From assembly GCA_964393605.1 (NCBI GenBank), contig CAYMUL010000008.1, positions 1 to 64,000 on the forward strand: 64,000 nucleotides of DNA, read 5' to 3'. Below the pieces are notes generated by a model, which made no database searches, was not told the DNA's origin, and saw only the letters and a list, made by a program, of their open reading frames with translations. The stretch comes from CAYMUL01 sp964393605 (GTDB taxonomy: Bacteria; Bacteroidota; Ignavibacteria; Ignavibacteriales; Ignavibacteriaceae). Below, one piece after another: positions 17,011-26,275 of the stretch. A program made the translations under genes and the position numbers. How positions within the stretch are numbered: the first letter of the stretch is position 1; the number at the start of each line of letters is the position of its first letter.

Positions 17011-18387
17011 ATGTTTAAGTATAATTTTGCACAAGTGATTTACAAAATACATCAACCAATTCCATTGCAATTTAATAGCTTATTTTTTCTTCTCATATTT
17101 ATTATTTCTGCGCCGCAAATTTTTTCGCAAATAGAAATAAAACAAACTTTTTATCCCGACGGAAAAATTAAAACCCAGGGCGATTACAAGAACGATTTGC
17201 TTCACGGAAAATATTTTGAGTATTACCCGAACGGCAGACTTTGGAAAGAATGGAATTTTGTCGATGGAAGTGAAGAAGGTGTTTCATATTGGTATTTTGA
17301 AGATGGTATCCTTAGCATCGAATGGAATTATGCAGCCGGTTTGAAAGAAGGTATTTCAAAATGGTATTATGAGAGCGGAGAACTTTGGGCGGTGCAAAAT
17401 TATCTTCACGGAAAACTTGAAGACATCACACGCACATATTACAAGACCGGCGAACTGCAAGGAGAATGGAAGTACGTTGATGGATTCTTGAACGGCGAAT
17501 CTAAAACTTTTTATCAAAACGGAAACGCTGAGATTGTCAGAAATTTTTTGAACGGAAAACAGAATGGTAAAACTTTTGTTTATCACGATAACAAGAACAT
17601 TGCAGTAGAAGCGAATTACAGAAATGATAAACTTGACGGCTACCTTTTCATTTATGATCTTTCGCATGAAGTTCGTGTCAGAGATTTTTATCAAAACGGA
17701 TTAATCCAAACCCGCACGAGATTTGATTTTATGGGAGAGTATGAATCGGAAGAAAAATTTGATCGTACTTATTTTACTGACGGTTCTGCTAAAGAAATTA
17801 TTCATCTTCTCGATGGACGCAAAGACGGACTACAAAAATATTTCTATGATAATGGTTTGGTGAAGGAAGAGTATAATTTTAAAAAAGATACGATTCACGG
17901 AAAGTATTATTCTTATTTTGAAAACGGTATTTTGAATTATGAAGTTGAATACACAAACGGAAGTCGCGAAGGAATTGCAAAATATTATTTTGATAACGGA
18001 CTTCTCCAAAAAGAAAGTATTTTCATTGCAGATAAATTGAACGGAATTACATTAGAGTATCGCCCCAACGGCAATTTACTTGCCTCTTATTCATATTCAG
18101 AAAATATGATTGAAGGTTTGTACAAAGAATATTATCCCGATGGATTGTTACTATCGGAAGCAAATTATCGTGAAGGAAATGTTAGCGGCACGAAACTAAC
18201 ATTTTTTCGAAACGGAAATATTCAGAAAGAAGAATATTTTTATCACGGAAAGAAGGATGGTTACACTCGTGAATTTTTTTCTTCATCTAAAATCAAACGG
18301 GAAGAATTTTACAGCGATGATAAAATCCTTACCGCAAAAGAATATGATGAAACCGGGAATCTCATTTCATATGAAGTCTTTAACTAA
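17011..18387 (+). CDS. YwqK/MORN-like repeat protein, probably exported
   Basis: After a hydrophobic segment (about residues 24-40, ending PQIFSQ) the 458-aa protein consists almost entirely of ~23-residue YwqK-type repeats of the form 'DGKIK..GxYKNxxxHGKYxxYYPNGxLxxE', about 17 in number. These repeats build long beta structures. Databases often label such proteins 'YwqK family antitoxin', but no partner toxin is seen here and the label should not be taken as function. An N-terminal signal sequence suggests periplasmic or surface location. The downstream aguB gene follows by 24 nt, so they may be cotranscribed without sharing a pathway. Confidence 0.8.
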   Translation: MFKYNFAQVIYKIHQPIPLQFNSLFFLLIFIISAPQIFSQIEIKQTFYPDGKIKTQGDYKNDLLHGKYFEYYPNGRLWKEWNFVDGSEEGVSYWYFEDGILSIEWNYAAGLKEGISKWYYESGELWAVQNYLHGKLEDITRTYYKTGELQGEWKYVDGFLNGESKTFYQNGNAEIVRNFLNGKQNGKTFVYHDNKNIAVEANYRNDKLDGYLFIYDLSHEVRVRDFYQNGLIQTRTRFDFMGEYESEEKFDRTYFTDGSAKEIIHLLDGRKDGLQKYFYDNGLVKEEYNFKKDTIHGKYYSYFENGILNYEVEYTNGSREGIAKYYFDNGLLQKESIFIADKLNGITLEYRPNGNLLASYSYSENMIEGLYKEYYPDGLLLSEANYREGNVSGTKLTFFRNGNIQKEEYFYHGKKDGYTREFFSSSKIKREEFYSDDKILTAKEYDETGNLISYEVFN

Positions 18388-18411
18388 TTTTTATAAACAA
18401 AAGATAAAGTC

Positions 18412-19296
18412 ATGAATAAAAAATTTACTATCGGATTAACCCAACTTTCATTTTCCGAACACACAAAAGACAATTTAAAGAAAGCACTTGATTGGACTGA
18501 GAAAGCCGCTAAAGAAGGCGCGCAGGTTGTTTGCCTTCCCGAACTTTTTCGTTCGCAATATTTTTGTCAGAAACAGGATATCGATTATTTCGAATTGGCA
18601 GAACCAATAGAAGGGGAGTCAATTACCGCTTTCAGAGAACTTGCAAAAAAAATTAATGTAGCCGTTGTCGTTCCTTTTTTTGAAAAGAGAGCGGCGGGAA
18701 TTTATCACAACAGTGCGGCGGTTATTGATGCCGATGGCTCGTTGCTCGGCATCTATCGCAAAATGCACATCCCGGACGATCCCGCATATTACGAGAAATA
18801 TTATTTCATTCCGGGCGATCTCGGTTTCAAAAATTTTCAAACGAAGTTTGGAAAAATCGGAACGCTGATTTGTTGGGATCAATGGTACCCCGAAGGAGCG
18901 CGATTGACCGCATTGCAGGGCGCATCAGTTTTATTTTATCCGACTGCAATTGGCTGGCATCCATACGAGAAGGAAGAACATGGAACTCCGCAGCGCGATT
19001 CATGGATTACGATTCAGCGCAGTCATGCAATTGCAAATGGCTGTTATGTTGCATCTGTCAATCGTATCGGATTTGAGCAACCTGTTCCAGAACAAGCGGG
19101 AATTCAGTTTTGGGGTTCATCGTTCATCTGCGATCCGCAAGGTATTATGCTTGCGCAAGCATCTGAAGATAAAGAAGAAATTCTTTTGGCTGAAGTTAAT
19201 CTCGAACGGATTGAATACATCCGGCGCAATTGGCCCTTTATGCGCGACAGACGAATTGATGCCTACTCCGATATTTCAAAAAGATTTATTGATTGA
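18412..19296 (+). CDS. aguB: N-carbamoylputrescine amidase
   Basis: This 294-aa nitrilase-superfamily hydrolase converts N-carbamoylputrescine to putrescine, CO2 and ammonia. The catalytic triad is visible: Glu44 in VCLPELF, Lys117 in YRKMHIPDD and Cys154 in LICWDQWYPEGAR. The 'IPDDPAYYEKYYF' stretch and the WDQWYPE signature are characteristic of AguB rather than other amidases. Its stop lies 8 nt before the aguA start, so the two enzymes that turn agmatine into putrescine form one unit. Length is normal. The substrate follows from the pairing with agmatine deiminase. Confidence 0.95.
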   Translation: MNKKFTIGLTQLSFSEHTKDNLKKALDWTEKAAKEGAQVVCLPELFRSQYFCQKQDIDYFELAEPIEGESITAFRELAKKINVAVVVPFFEKRAAGIYHNSAAVIDADGSLLGIYRKMHIPDDPAYYEKYYFIPGDLGFKNFQTKFGKIGTLICWDQWYPEGARLTALQGASVLFYPTAIGWHPYEKEEHGTPQRDSWITIQRSHAIANGCYVASVNRIGFEQPVPEQAGIQFWGSSFICDPQGIMLAQASEDKEEILLAEVNLERIEYIRRNWPFMRDRRIDAYSDISKRFID

Positions 19297-19304
19297 AACT
19301 TAAA

Positions 19305-20381
19305 ATGAAAAAAGAAAAAATTAGAATGCCTGCCGAATGGGAGCCGCATGATTCAACTCTGATCTGCTGGCCTCATCAAAAGGAAGATTGGCCAGGAAAA
19401 TTTGTCCCGATTATTTGGGTTTATGGAGAAATCGTTCGCAAACTTTCTGTGTTTGAAAAAGTAAGAATCATTATTCAATCTTCTCAAATGAAAGAGAAAG
19501 TTTTATCTGTGTTAAAAAAAGTGAATGCAAATCTTTCCAACGTTGAATTTATTGTGCAGCAAACTGATAGAGGTTGGATGCGCGATTCGTCTCCTTTCTT
19601 TGTTTATAAAAATGAAAATAGGGAAGCTGTGCATTTCCTTTTCAACGGTTGGGCAAAATACGATAATTGGAAAAAAGATAAACTTGTTCCGAATGTCATC
19701 TCAAAAAAAATAAATTCTCCGTTGAGTAAAGTTCTGTACAATGGCAGACATGTTGTACTTGAAGGAGGGGCAATTGATATTAACGGCACAGGTACTTTAA
19801 TTACAACCGAAGAATGTTTGCTTCATCCTTCTGTTCAAGTTCGAAATCCCGGTTTTACAAAAAATGATTATGAACAAATTTTTTCGGAATATCTCGGAAT
19901 AAAAAATGTAATTTGGTTGGGAAATGGAATTGCGGGAGACGACACTCACGGGCATGTTGATGACTTGTGCAGATTTGTGAATGAAACCACTCTCGTCATT
20001 TGCGATGAGAATAATCCTTCCGATAAAAATTATTCTCCGCTGAAAGAAAACATCGAGCGATTACAAAGCGCGACACTTGAGAACGGAAGCAATCCCGAAG
20101 TGATCACTCTCCCAATGCCTTCTCCGCTTTGGTTTGATGGGATGCAACTTCCGGCAAGCTATGCTAATTTTTACATCGCAAATGATATTGTTCTCGTCCC
20201 GACTTTTAACGATCCGAATGACATTACTGCTCTTGGAATTTTGAGCGAGTTGTTTCCGGAACGATTTGTCGTTGGAATTCACGCGGTTGATTTAGTATGG
20301 GGACTCGGAACGCTGCATTGTTTATCGCATGAGATACCGTGGGGGGGAGAAGATAAAGATAAAGAGAAAGATAAAGATTGA
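19305..20381 (+). CDS. aguA: Agmatine deiminase
   Basis: This 358-aa enzyme deiminates agmatine to N-carbamoylputrescine, the substrate of AguB encoded just upstream. Family motifs in order are MPAEWEPHDSTLICWPH, RGWMRDSSPFFV, LEGGAIDINGTGTL, the DDTHGHVDDLCRF block containing the active-site histidine, and the catalytic Cys339 in LGTLHCLSHEIPWG. I prefer ATG 19305 to the TTG at 19293, which overlaps the aguB stop and adds four residues. After the normal end at HEIPWGG the protein carries an odd Lys/Asp tail encoded by a GATAAA-type simple repeat. Confidence 0.95.
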   Translation: MKKEKIRMPAEWEPHDSTLICWPHQKEDWPGKFVPIIWVYGEIVRKLSVFEKVRIIIQSSQMKEKVLSVLKKVNANLSNVEFIVQQTDRGWMRDSSPFFVYKNENREAVHFLFNGWAKYDNWKKDKLVPNVISKKINSPLSKVLYNGRHVVLEGGAIDINGTGTLITTEECLLHPSVQVRNPGFTKNDYEQIFSEYLGIKNVIWLGNGIAGDDTHGHVDDLCRFVNETTLVICDENNPSDKNYSPLKENIERLQSATLENGSNPEVITLPMPSPLWFDGMQLPASYANFYIANDIVLVPTFNDPNDITALGILSELFPERFVVGIHAVDLVWGLGTLHCLSHEIPWGGEDKDKEKDKD

Positions 20382-20412
20382 GAGTAAGTGTAGGTGTAAG
20401 TGTAAGGGTGGA
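20345..20412 (+). repeat. Simple-sequence repeats at the 3' end of aguA
   Basis: Degenerate hexamers (AGATAAAGATAAAGAGAAAG...) encode the EDKDKEKDKD tail of AguA. They run on past the stop into 'GTAAGTGTAGGTGTAAGTGT' hexamer repeats (about 20383-20406). Two adjacent microsatellite types span the stop codon, so the C-terminus length may be variable. Confidence 0.65.
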
Positions 20413-20490
20413 TGAGGATTGTTAAAAGATTATCTCTTCTGATGTGTTGAGTATGCGCTATCTGTTTGCGCTTGAATCATTATGCATTTC

Positions 20491-20522
20491 TTAAAAAACA
20501 TTTTGCTACTGTAAAGCAAAAT
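20491..20522 (-). terminator. Rho-independent terminator after trkH
   Basis: Read on the minus strand, ATTTTGCT and AGCAAAAT (20515-20522 and 20500-20507) form an 8-bp stem with a 7-nt loop, followed by TGTTTTTTAAG. It lies directly after the trkH stop. Confidence 0.6.
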
Positions 20523-20524
20523 TC

Positions 20525-21976
20525 TCAACTCTTCCAAAATGCTTTTGAGAAAAGTATTATAATCGTATAAATTTCAAGTCGCCCAAGAAGCATAACAAAA
20601 CTCAAAATCCATTTGCCGAGAAAAGGAACGGAGCTATAGTTAGTAACAGGTCCGGTTTGATTTAAACCGGGACCGATGTTTCCCAAACAAGCTGCAGAGG
20701 CACCGAGTGCAGAAAGAATATCCATTCCTAAAATATTTAACAGAGTTGCCGCAATTCCAAACACAACCAAATAAATCAGAACAAAGGCACCTACCTTCGC
20801 CACTATTTCGTAATGTACAATTTTATCATTTTGTCTCACGGGAATTATTGCCTGCGGATGGAGCAGTCTCTTGATCTCCAATAAACTGTTTTTAAGTAAC
20901 AACTGATATCTAACCATTTTCACACCCCCGCTTGTTGAGCCTGCACACGCACCAAATAAAAGAAGTATTAAAAAAACAATTGAGAAAAACGGCGACCAAC
21001 TTTCGTAGTCTACAGTTGCAAATCCTGTTGAACTTAAAACCGAGATAACGCTGAATGCCGCATCTCTAAAAGCTGATTCGATAGTTTGTTCATTATTCAA
21101 CGTTAAAAATAAAGTAATAGAAGTAACAACAATAATTATGAAATAAAGGTAAAACTTAAATTCACTTTCCTTAAAATAATGAAACACTTTTCCCTTGAGT
21201 GCCAGGTAATGCAATGAAAAATTAGTTCCCGCAATAAACATAAAAAGAATGACAACATATTCTATGTAACGAGAATTATAATATGCAATGCTTTGATTCT
21301 TAGTAGAAAATCCACCCGAAGCTAATGTTCCGAAGGAATGAGTTAAGGCATCAAAGAGAGACATGCCACCGAACATAAGTAACAGAGTTTCGGCAAAGGT
21401 AAATAAAACATAAATCGCCCAAAGTCTTTTAGCCGTTTCTTGCACCCGTGGATGTATTTTATCTTTACTCGGTCCTGCAACTTCCGCTTGATACAACTGC
21501 ATGCCGCCAATTCCAAGTAACGGAAGAATTGCAATTGAAAGAACAATGATTCCCATTCCACCGAGCCAGTGTGTTAAACTTCTCCAAAATAAAATACCGT
21601 GTGGAAGTGCTTCAATATCTGTTAGAATAGTTGCTCCTGTTGTTGTGAAGCCGGACATTGTTTCGAAGAATGCATCTGTATAGGAGGGAATAGAACCATG
21701 AACAACAAACGGGATTGCGCCGAAGAGTGAAAATGCAATCCAACTTAATGAGACAATTATGTATCCCTCCCGTTTTTTCAATTCTATTTGTTCTTTGCTT
21801 TTTGTAAAGAACCAGAATAAAAAACCGAAAAGTGAAATTGATAGCCCGCATCCAATCAAAACCAAAACATCATCATCTCCGTGGAATAGAGAGAAAGGAA
21901 TTCCCGTTAACATAAATGCGCCTTCGAGCATTACTAAAAAAGCGATGATGTTTATTATTGCTCTAAAGTTTAGCAT
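20525..21976 (-). CDS. trkH: Trk-type K+ uptake channel subunit
   Basis: This 483-aa inner-membrane protein has the TrkH/KtrB fold of four repeated membrane-pore-membrane units. Selectivity-filter-like loops are visible, for example MSGFTTTGATIL, FGTLASGGFSTKN, LSSTGFATVDYESW and ACLGNIGPGLN. It conducts potassium inward and is gated by the peripheral TrkA protein encoded 18 nt upstream in the same transcript. The length is normal. It closes the trkA-trkH operon and is followed by a terminator-like stem on the minus strand. Confidence 0.95.
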   Translation of the reverse strand: MLNFRAIINIIAFLVMLEGAFMLTGIPFSLFHGDDDVLVLIGCGLSISLFGFLFWFFTKSKEQIELKKREGYIIVSLSWIAFSLFGAIPFVVHGSIPSYTDAFFETMSGFTTTGATILTDIEALPHGILFWRSLTHWLGGMGIIVLSIAILPLLGIGGMQLYQAEVAGPSKDKIHPRVQETAKRLWAIYVLFTFAETLLLMFGGMSLFDALTHSFGTLASGGFSTKNQSIAYYNSRYIEYVVILFMFIAGTNFSLHYLALKGKVFHYFKESEFKFYLYFIIIVVTSITLFLTLNNEQTIESAFRDAAFSVISVLSSTGFATVDYESWSPFFSIVFLILLLFGACAGSTSGGVKMVRYQLLLKNSLLEIKRLLHPQAIIPVRQNDKIVHYEIVAKVGAFVLIYLVVFGIAATLLNILGMDILSALGASAACLGNIGPGLNQTGPVTNYSSVPFLGKWILSFVMLLGRLEIYTIIILFSKAFWKS

Positions 21977-21994
21977 CGGGGAAAAAAATTATGA

Positions 21995-23335
21995 TTAACT
22001 GAAAAATGATTCGAGAGTTTCATATGACTCGGGAAATCCGAACACAACAACTTTATCGCCGGAACGAAGCTGAGATTCTCCAACAGCGATAACACCTTCG
22101 CCGCTTCTGATATAACCGCCGATCAATCCGCTTTTTGGAAATTTCAAATCTTTAATTTTATGTTTCGTTACTTTCGAGTCTGCCTTCACAATAAACTCAT
22201 AAACTTCAGCATCAATTCCGAAGAGAGATTCTACAGCGAGAAGTTTTCCTCTTTTTAAGAAGCGATAAATATTATTTGCGGCGATTAATTTTTTATTGAT
22301 TAAAGAATCGAGCCCGATTGTCTGCGTCAAGGGAATGTATTCGGCTTTATCGATAACGGCAATTACTTTTTTCACTCCAAGATGTTTCGCCATTAAGCAA
22401 GAGATGATATTTGTTTCGGCATCGTCAGTAACAGCAAGGAAGGCATCCATATCGATAATACCTTCTTGTGCGAGCAGATCGAGATCGCGCCCATCAGCAT
22501 TGATAACCAGTGTGTTATGAAGATAGTCGGCGAGTTCATAACTTTTTTCTTTGTTTGGTTCGATGAGTTTAATAGTCATTTCATCTTCAAGAAGTTTTGC
22601 AGTCATCATTCCAATCTTCCCGCCGCCAAGAATCATAAGTTGATCAAACTTTTTGCTTTTTTTTCCGACAAGTTCCAACATGCTCTCAACTTCTTCATGT
22701 CGTGTGATTACAAAGATTTGATCGTTAGCGAGAAATTTATCTTTACCGGAAGGAATGATTGTTCGTTGCGCGCGATGAATTGCCGTAACTCTGTAATCGT
22801 GAATGCTAAATTCCTTCGTAACTTCGGCAAGAGTTTTGTTTATGATGGGAGAATCTTTTTCGAGACGCAAACCGAGGAGTAATAATTTGCCCCCTTCGAA
22901 TTCGAGTACATCTGTTGCCGCAGTTCTTTTAATTAATTTCACCATTTCTCGAGCGGCTATTTCTTCAGGATAAATTAAGAAATCGATTCCGAGTTCATTA
23001 AAATTTATTTTACAATCTTTAGAGACAAATTCGCCATTGCCGACACGCGCAACAGTTTTTTTCGCGCCAAGTTTTTTACCCAACATCGCCGTAAAAATAT
23101 TAACTTCTTCTTTCGAAGTAACCGCAAGCAGTATATCCGTTTCGCTGACTCTTGCCTCTTCCAGCAAAGAAATTGATGTTGAACTTCCGTTAATTGTCAT
23201 GATATCGCTCAGCGATTCAACATACTTTAATCGTGAAGAATCAGTATCGATCGCAATGATATCATGATTTTCTTCCGAAAGTTCTTTTGCAAGATGAAAT
23301 CCGACATCGCCCAAACCGGCGATTATTATTCTCAT
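21995..23335 (-). CDS. trkA: Trk system K+ transporter peripheral subunit TrkA
   Basis: This 446-aa cytoplasmic regulator contains two tandem RCK units. Each has a Rossmann-type NAD-binding start (IIAGLGDVGFHLAKEL at residue 3 and LMILGGGKIGMMTAKLL at about residue 235), acidic ribose-binding positions (IAIDTD) and a C-terminal TrkA_C domain (about 145-220 and 365-446). It binds nucleotides and gates TrkH, encoded immediately downstream. The two-unit architecture is that of TrkA rather than the single-unit KtrA. Confidence 0.95.
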   Translation of the reverse strand: MRIIIAGLGDVGFHLAKELSEENHDIIAIDTDSSRLKYVESLSDIMTINGSSTSISLLEEARVSETDILLAVTSKEEVNIFTAMLGKKLGAKKTVARVGNGEFVSKDCKINFNELGIDFLIYPEEIAAREMVKLIKRTAATDVLEFEGGKLLLLGLRLEKDSPIINKTLAEVTKEFSIHDYRVTAIHRAQRTIIPSGKDKFLANDQIFVITRHEEVESMLELVGKKSKKFDQLMILGGGKIGMMTAKLLEDEMTIKLIEPNKEKSYELADYLHNTLVINADGRDLDLLAQEGIIDMDAFLAVTDDAETNIISCLMAKHLGVKKVIAVIDKAEYIPLTQTIGLDSLINKKLIAANNIYRFLKRGKLLAVESLFGIDAEVYEFIVKADSKVTKHKIKDLKFPKSGLIGGYIRSGEGVIAVGESQLRSGDKVVVFGFPESYETLESFFS

Positions 23336-23511
23336 AAACTCTTAATTAAACAATATTTCACTGCTAAAATAAGAAATGGTGAGAATATTTTCTTAATCGC
23401 AAAAAAATTAATTGATTTGTTATTTAGAAAAAGAATTCGTCAATTAAATCAATTGCTTTTTGATTCTTCCCGTTTGAAAAGAAAAAGAACTGAATCTGCT
23501 ACAATAATGTT

Positions 23512-23672
23512 AGAAACGGTTGAAACCGTTTTACTATCCAGTATGTATATCCTTTAACCAACGGTTTAAGCCGTTGGTTAATAATAACTTAATGAACTTC
23601 TAACCGTTTCACCTGTCCCTCTGGGAACGGTCTACAATTCTTTTCCAAAATTAGATTTATAACCATTTGGGG
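23512..23672. repeat. REPIN-like palindromic element, copy 2
   Basis: Matches 14438-14595 in the same order: AAACGGTT-ga-AACCGTTT at 23514-23531, the central TAACCAACGGTTTAAGCCGT...GGTTA palindrome at 23555-23580, and a right arm starting AACCGTTTCA at about 23602. In this copy the right arm is broken by about 13 extra bases (CCTGTCCCTCTGG) before GAACGGT, so it can no longer form the third hairpin. The shared tail 'ttcttttccaa...ggcgaactca' also matches. The rest of the 348-nt gap 23336-23683 shows no gene. Confidence 0.75.
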
Positions 23673-23683
23673 CGAACTCAGAA

Positions 23684-26185
23684 CTAAAACTCTACTTCAA
23701 AACCAATTATTGGCATCGTGGAGAATTGATAAATCTCATCCTTCGTTCCGTTTGAATTATAAGAGAATGCGGCAATGTTTTTTCTATTGTACAAGTTCTG
23801 AATTGCAAAATAGAAAGCGATATTCCATTTCTCGTAATTGAAGCGGCTGTACATTGCAAAATCGAGACGATGATAATCGGGGTAGCGTTCGGAAAAAATT
23901 TCGGATGATCGAACCCAGCTTCCGCCGCTCCAGGCAATTTCTCCTTCGCGGTGTTGTTCGTACTTTGAATATACTCTCGGTGTGTATGGAGAGCCTGAAG
24001 AATATCTCCATCTTAAACTCATCTCCATATCGTCTGAGAAGGGGAGTGCGTAGGATAAATATTTCAAAACGAAATTAGAATTGTCGAGATCTGTTCGAAT
24101 GTTTAAAAATCTTTTACCGACAATGATTGTGAAAATGTATGGATACTCAAATTCCGAACTATATGTTTTTCCTTCATAGCCGATGCGGGGATCATCGATC
24201 TTACTTTGCATGTAAGAAAAACTGACCGTTCCGAAAAGATCATCGACCATCTTTTGCTGAAGAACAAAATCCAGCCCGTAAGATTTTTGTTTTCCGACGC
24301 TAAGATTTTTTTCGCTTCTGAAAGTTCTGTTGTTAAAATTTATAAACTCTTCGGAGAATGGAATCTGCGAATAATTTTTAATGTATGTTTCGATATTGAA
24401 TTTCAATCCGTCGCCGAGTATGTGTTCATATCCTAAAATGTAGTTAATTGATTTTGTGTCTTCAAGATTTTGATTTATTCCGGTTTGAAATCTATCGCCG
24501 TAAATCGGATAGGGAAGAGTTTGATAATACACACCCGCAGAAGCATTGACACTGCTAATTTGCGGTATCAAATAATATGTAAAAGAAAATCTTGGGCTGA
24601 TGCTTGAAGAACCGCTATAAGAAAATTTATCGTAACGCACGCCGGCATTTACTAAAAATCTCTCATCAAAAAATTTCCATTTGCTGTTTATGTAAAGAGA
24701 AATTTTGGATTCATCAAATCTTCCAACTTTATTTGTAATAGTAGTACCATTTACGGTTATAGTTGTATCGAAAAAGCCATCTTGGTTTAAATCGTAACGA
24801 ACCGTATCTGCACCAAGATTTATGCTACCGAGATAGATACCGGTTTTATACGCGGCGCCGAAACTTAATTCAGAAGTGGGATTTAAAATCCAAACAAAAT
24901 CTGAACGAAGCGATGATTCACCTTCTCTTGTGTTGTCCTCAAAAATTAAACGGGAAGAAATCGGATTTGAATTGATCATCTTTCCTTTCGAATCAAAAAT
25001 TCTTTCGGTGAAATCGTTGTTCACTTTAACATTATAATTATACTCGCTTGTAGAAACGGTAAAAGTTGAAAAGAAATTCTTACTCCACAAACTTTTCAAG
25101 GAAATTCCGCTTGCATATTGTTGCTGTTTTAAGTCAACTCGCTCAACGCTCAAACTATCTTTTGAAGAAGCGAGAGAAGGAATCGTTTCATCCGGCGCGC
25201 CCTCAATATCAATCATATCATTTCCGTGAATGCCCGTAAATGTCAGTTTGTGATCCGTCGTGAGATCATAAGCAATTTTGAATTGGGTATCGTAATAACG
25301 CGGTACGGCAGTAAGTTGTAATGCGCCGAGAAGGAAATCGAGATAACTTTTTCTGAAAGAGATTAGCCAGCTTCCTTTCTGATTTGCGAAGCCGCCTTCA
25401 AAAACACCTCCTGCGCCGGCAAAGTGGATCTGCATATTTCCGTTGAACGAAGAATTTCTTCTCCCTTCTCTCGTTTTGACAACCATGATGGAAGAAATTT
25501 TATCGCCGTACTGCGATGTGAATCCACCCGTTGAGAATTGGATATCTTCAATCAAATCTATGTTCACCATATTTATCGGTCCGCCGGAATTATATTGGTT
25601 CGGATAGTGATTTAACGAGCGAAGTTCAATATCATCGATGATCACTAAATTTTCATAAGGAGCACCGCCACGCACGAGCAACTCATTTGTTTGATCGTTT
25701 GAATTTGCTACACCCGGCATTGCTTGTAATATTCTTTGGAAGTCTTGCATTGATCCGGGAGAGCGTCTTACTTCCTGCTGTGAAAGCACAACAGTACTTA
25801 AATTATTTAATTGAATTGATTTGTCGAAATAATCTGCTTTGACGGTAACTTCGTTCAATTCAATCGATGACGAACTCAATTTTATAAGAATGAAAGTTTC
25901 TCTGCCCGAAGTAACAACTAAATCAGTTTTTACAACAGGCGAGTAGCCGACAAGAGAAGCCTTTAACGAAAATGTTCCGAGCGGAACTTTGATTCTGAAT
26001 TTTCCTTCAATATCTGTTGCGGCACCGACGTTCTCGAGCTCGAGCACAACAATGTTCACGCCGATTAATTCTTCTTCCGTCGAAGCATCAACAACTTTTC
26101 CCGATAGATAATTTTGTTGAGCCGACACATTGTTTAATCCAAGTAGAATAAAAATCGATAAAACTAATAGTAACAAACGCATCAT
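23684..26185 (-). CDS. TonB-dependent outer-membrane receptor
   Basis: The 833-aa protein has a signal peptide (about residues 1-22, ending NNVSA). A CarboxypepD_reg-like beta-sandwich follows (about 24-110: GKVVDASTEEELIGVNIVV), then a plug domain (about 125-230: 'MPGVANSNDQTNELLVRGG') and a 22-strand-type barrel to the aromatic terminus ending EVEF. Such receptors import or export large substrates at the outer membrane using ExbB/ExbD energy. The substrate is unknown: no SusD-like partner, siderophore gene or vitamin gene is adjacent. It is preceded by a deoxyhypusine-synthase-like gene 90 nt upstream, from which it is separated by a terminator. Confidence 0.88.
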   Translation of the reverse strand: MMRLLLLVLSIFILLGLNNVSAQQNYLSGKVVDASTEEELIGVNIVVLELENVGAATDIEGKFRIKVPLGTFSLKASLVGYSPVVKTDLVVTSGRETFILIKLSSSSIELNEVTVKADYFDKSIQLNNLSTVVLSQQEVRRSPGSMQDFQRILQAMPGVANSNDQTNELLVRGGAPYENLVIIDDIELRSLNHYPNQYNSGGPINMVNIDLIEDIQFSTGGFTSQYGDKISSIMVVKTREGRRNSSFNGNMQIHFAGAGGVFEGGFANQKGSWLISFRKSYLDFLLGALQLTAVPRYYDTQFKIAYDLTTDHKLTFTGIHGNDMIDIEGAPDETIPSLASSKDSLSVERVDLKQQQYASGISLKSLWSKNFFSTFTVSTSEYNYNVKVNNDFTERIFDSKGKMINSNPISSRLIFEDNTREGESSLRSDFVWILNPTSELSFGAAYKTGIYLGSINLGADTVRYDLNQDGFFDTTITVNGTTITNKVGRFDESKISLYINSKWKFFDERFLVNAGVRYDKFSYSGSSSISPRFSFTYYLIPQISSVNASAGVYYQTLPYPIYGDRFQTGINQNLEDTKSINYILGYEHILGDGLKFNIETYIKNYSQIPFSEEFINFNNRTFRSEKNLSVGKQKSYGLDFVLQQKMVDDLFGTVSFSYMQSKIDDPRIGYEGKTYSSEFEYPYIFTIIVGKRFLNIRTDLDNSNFVLKYLSYALPFSDDMEMSLRWRYSSGSPYTPRVYSKYEQHREGEIAWSGGSWVRSSEIFSERYPDYHRLDFAMYSRFNYEKWNIAFYFAIQNLYNRKNIAAFSYNSNGTKDEIYQFSTMPIIGFEVEF

Positions 26186-26220
26186 TAAATCCTTTATTAA
26201 TTAAAAAGCCGGCGCAAAAA

Positions 26221-26250
26221 TAAATAATGCCCGCGACGCACGGGCATTCA
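26221..26250 (-). terminator. Rho-independent terminator after the deoxyhypusine-synthase-like gene
   Basis: On the minus strand AATGCCCG (26241-26248) pairs with CGGGCATT (26226-26233) around a 7-nt loop and is followed by ATTTATTTTT. It ends the 26276-27319 transcript before the TonB receptor gene. Confidence 0.7.
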
Positions 26251-26275
26251 AAATGTCAGATGGAAAAAAGAATAT

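Noticed and set aside
17011..18387. YwqK-repeat protein as an antitoxin of a toxin-antitoxin pair
   Set aside because: Only the repeat type supports this label. The protein is exported, long, and next to a CDF exporter and polyamine genes, with no toxin-like partner.
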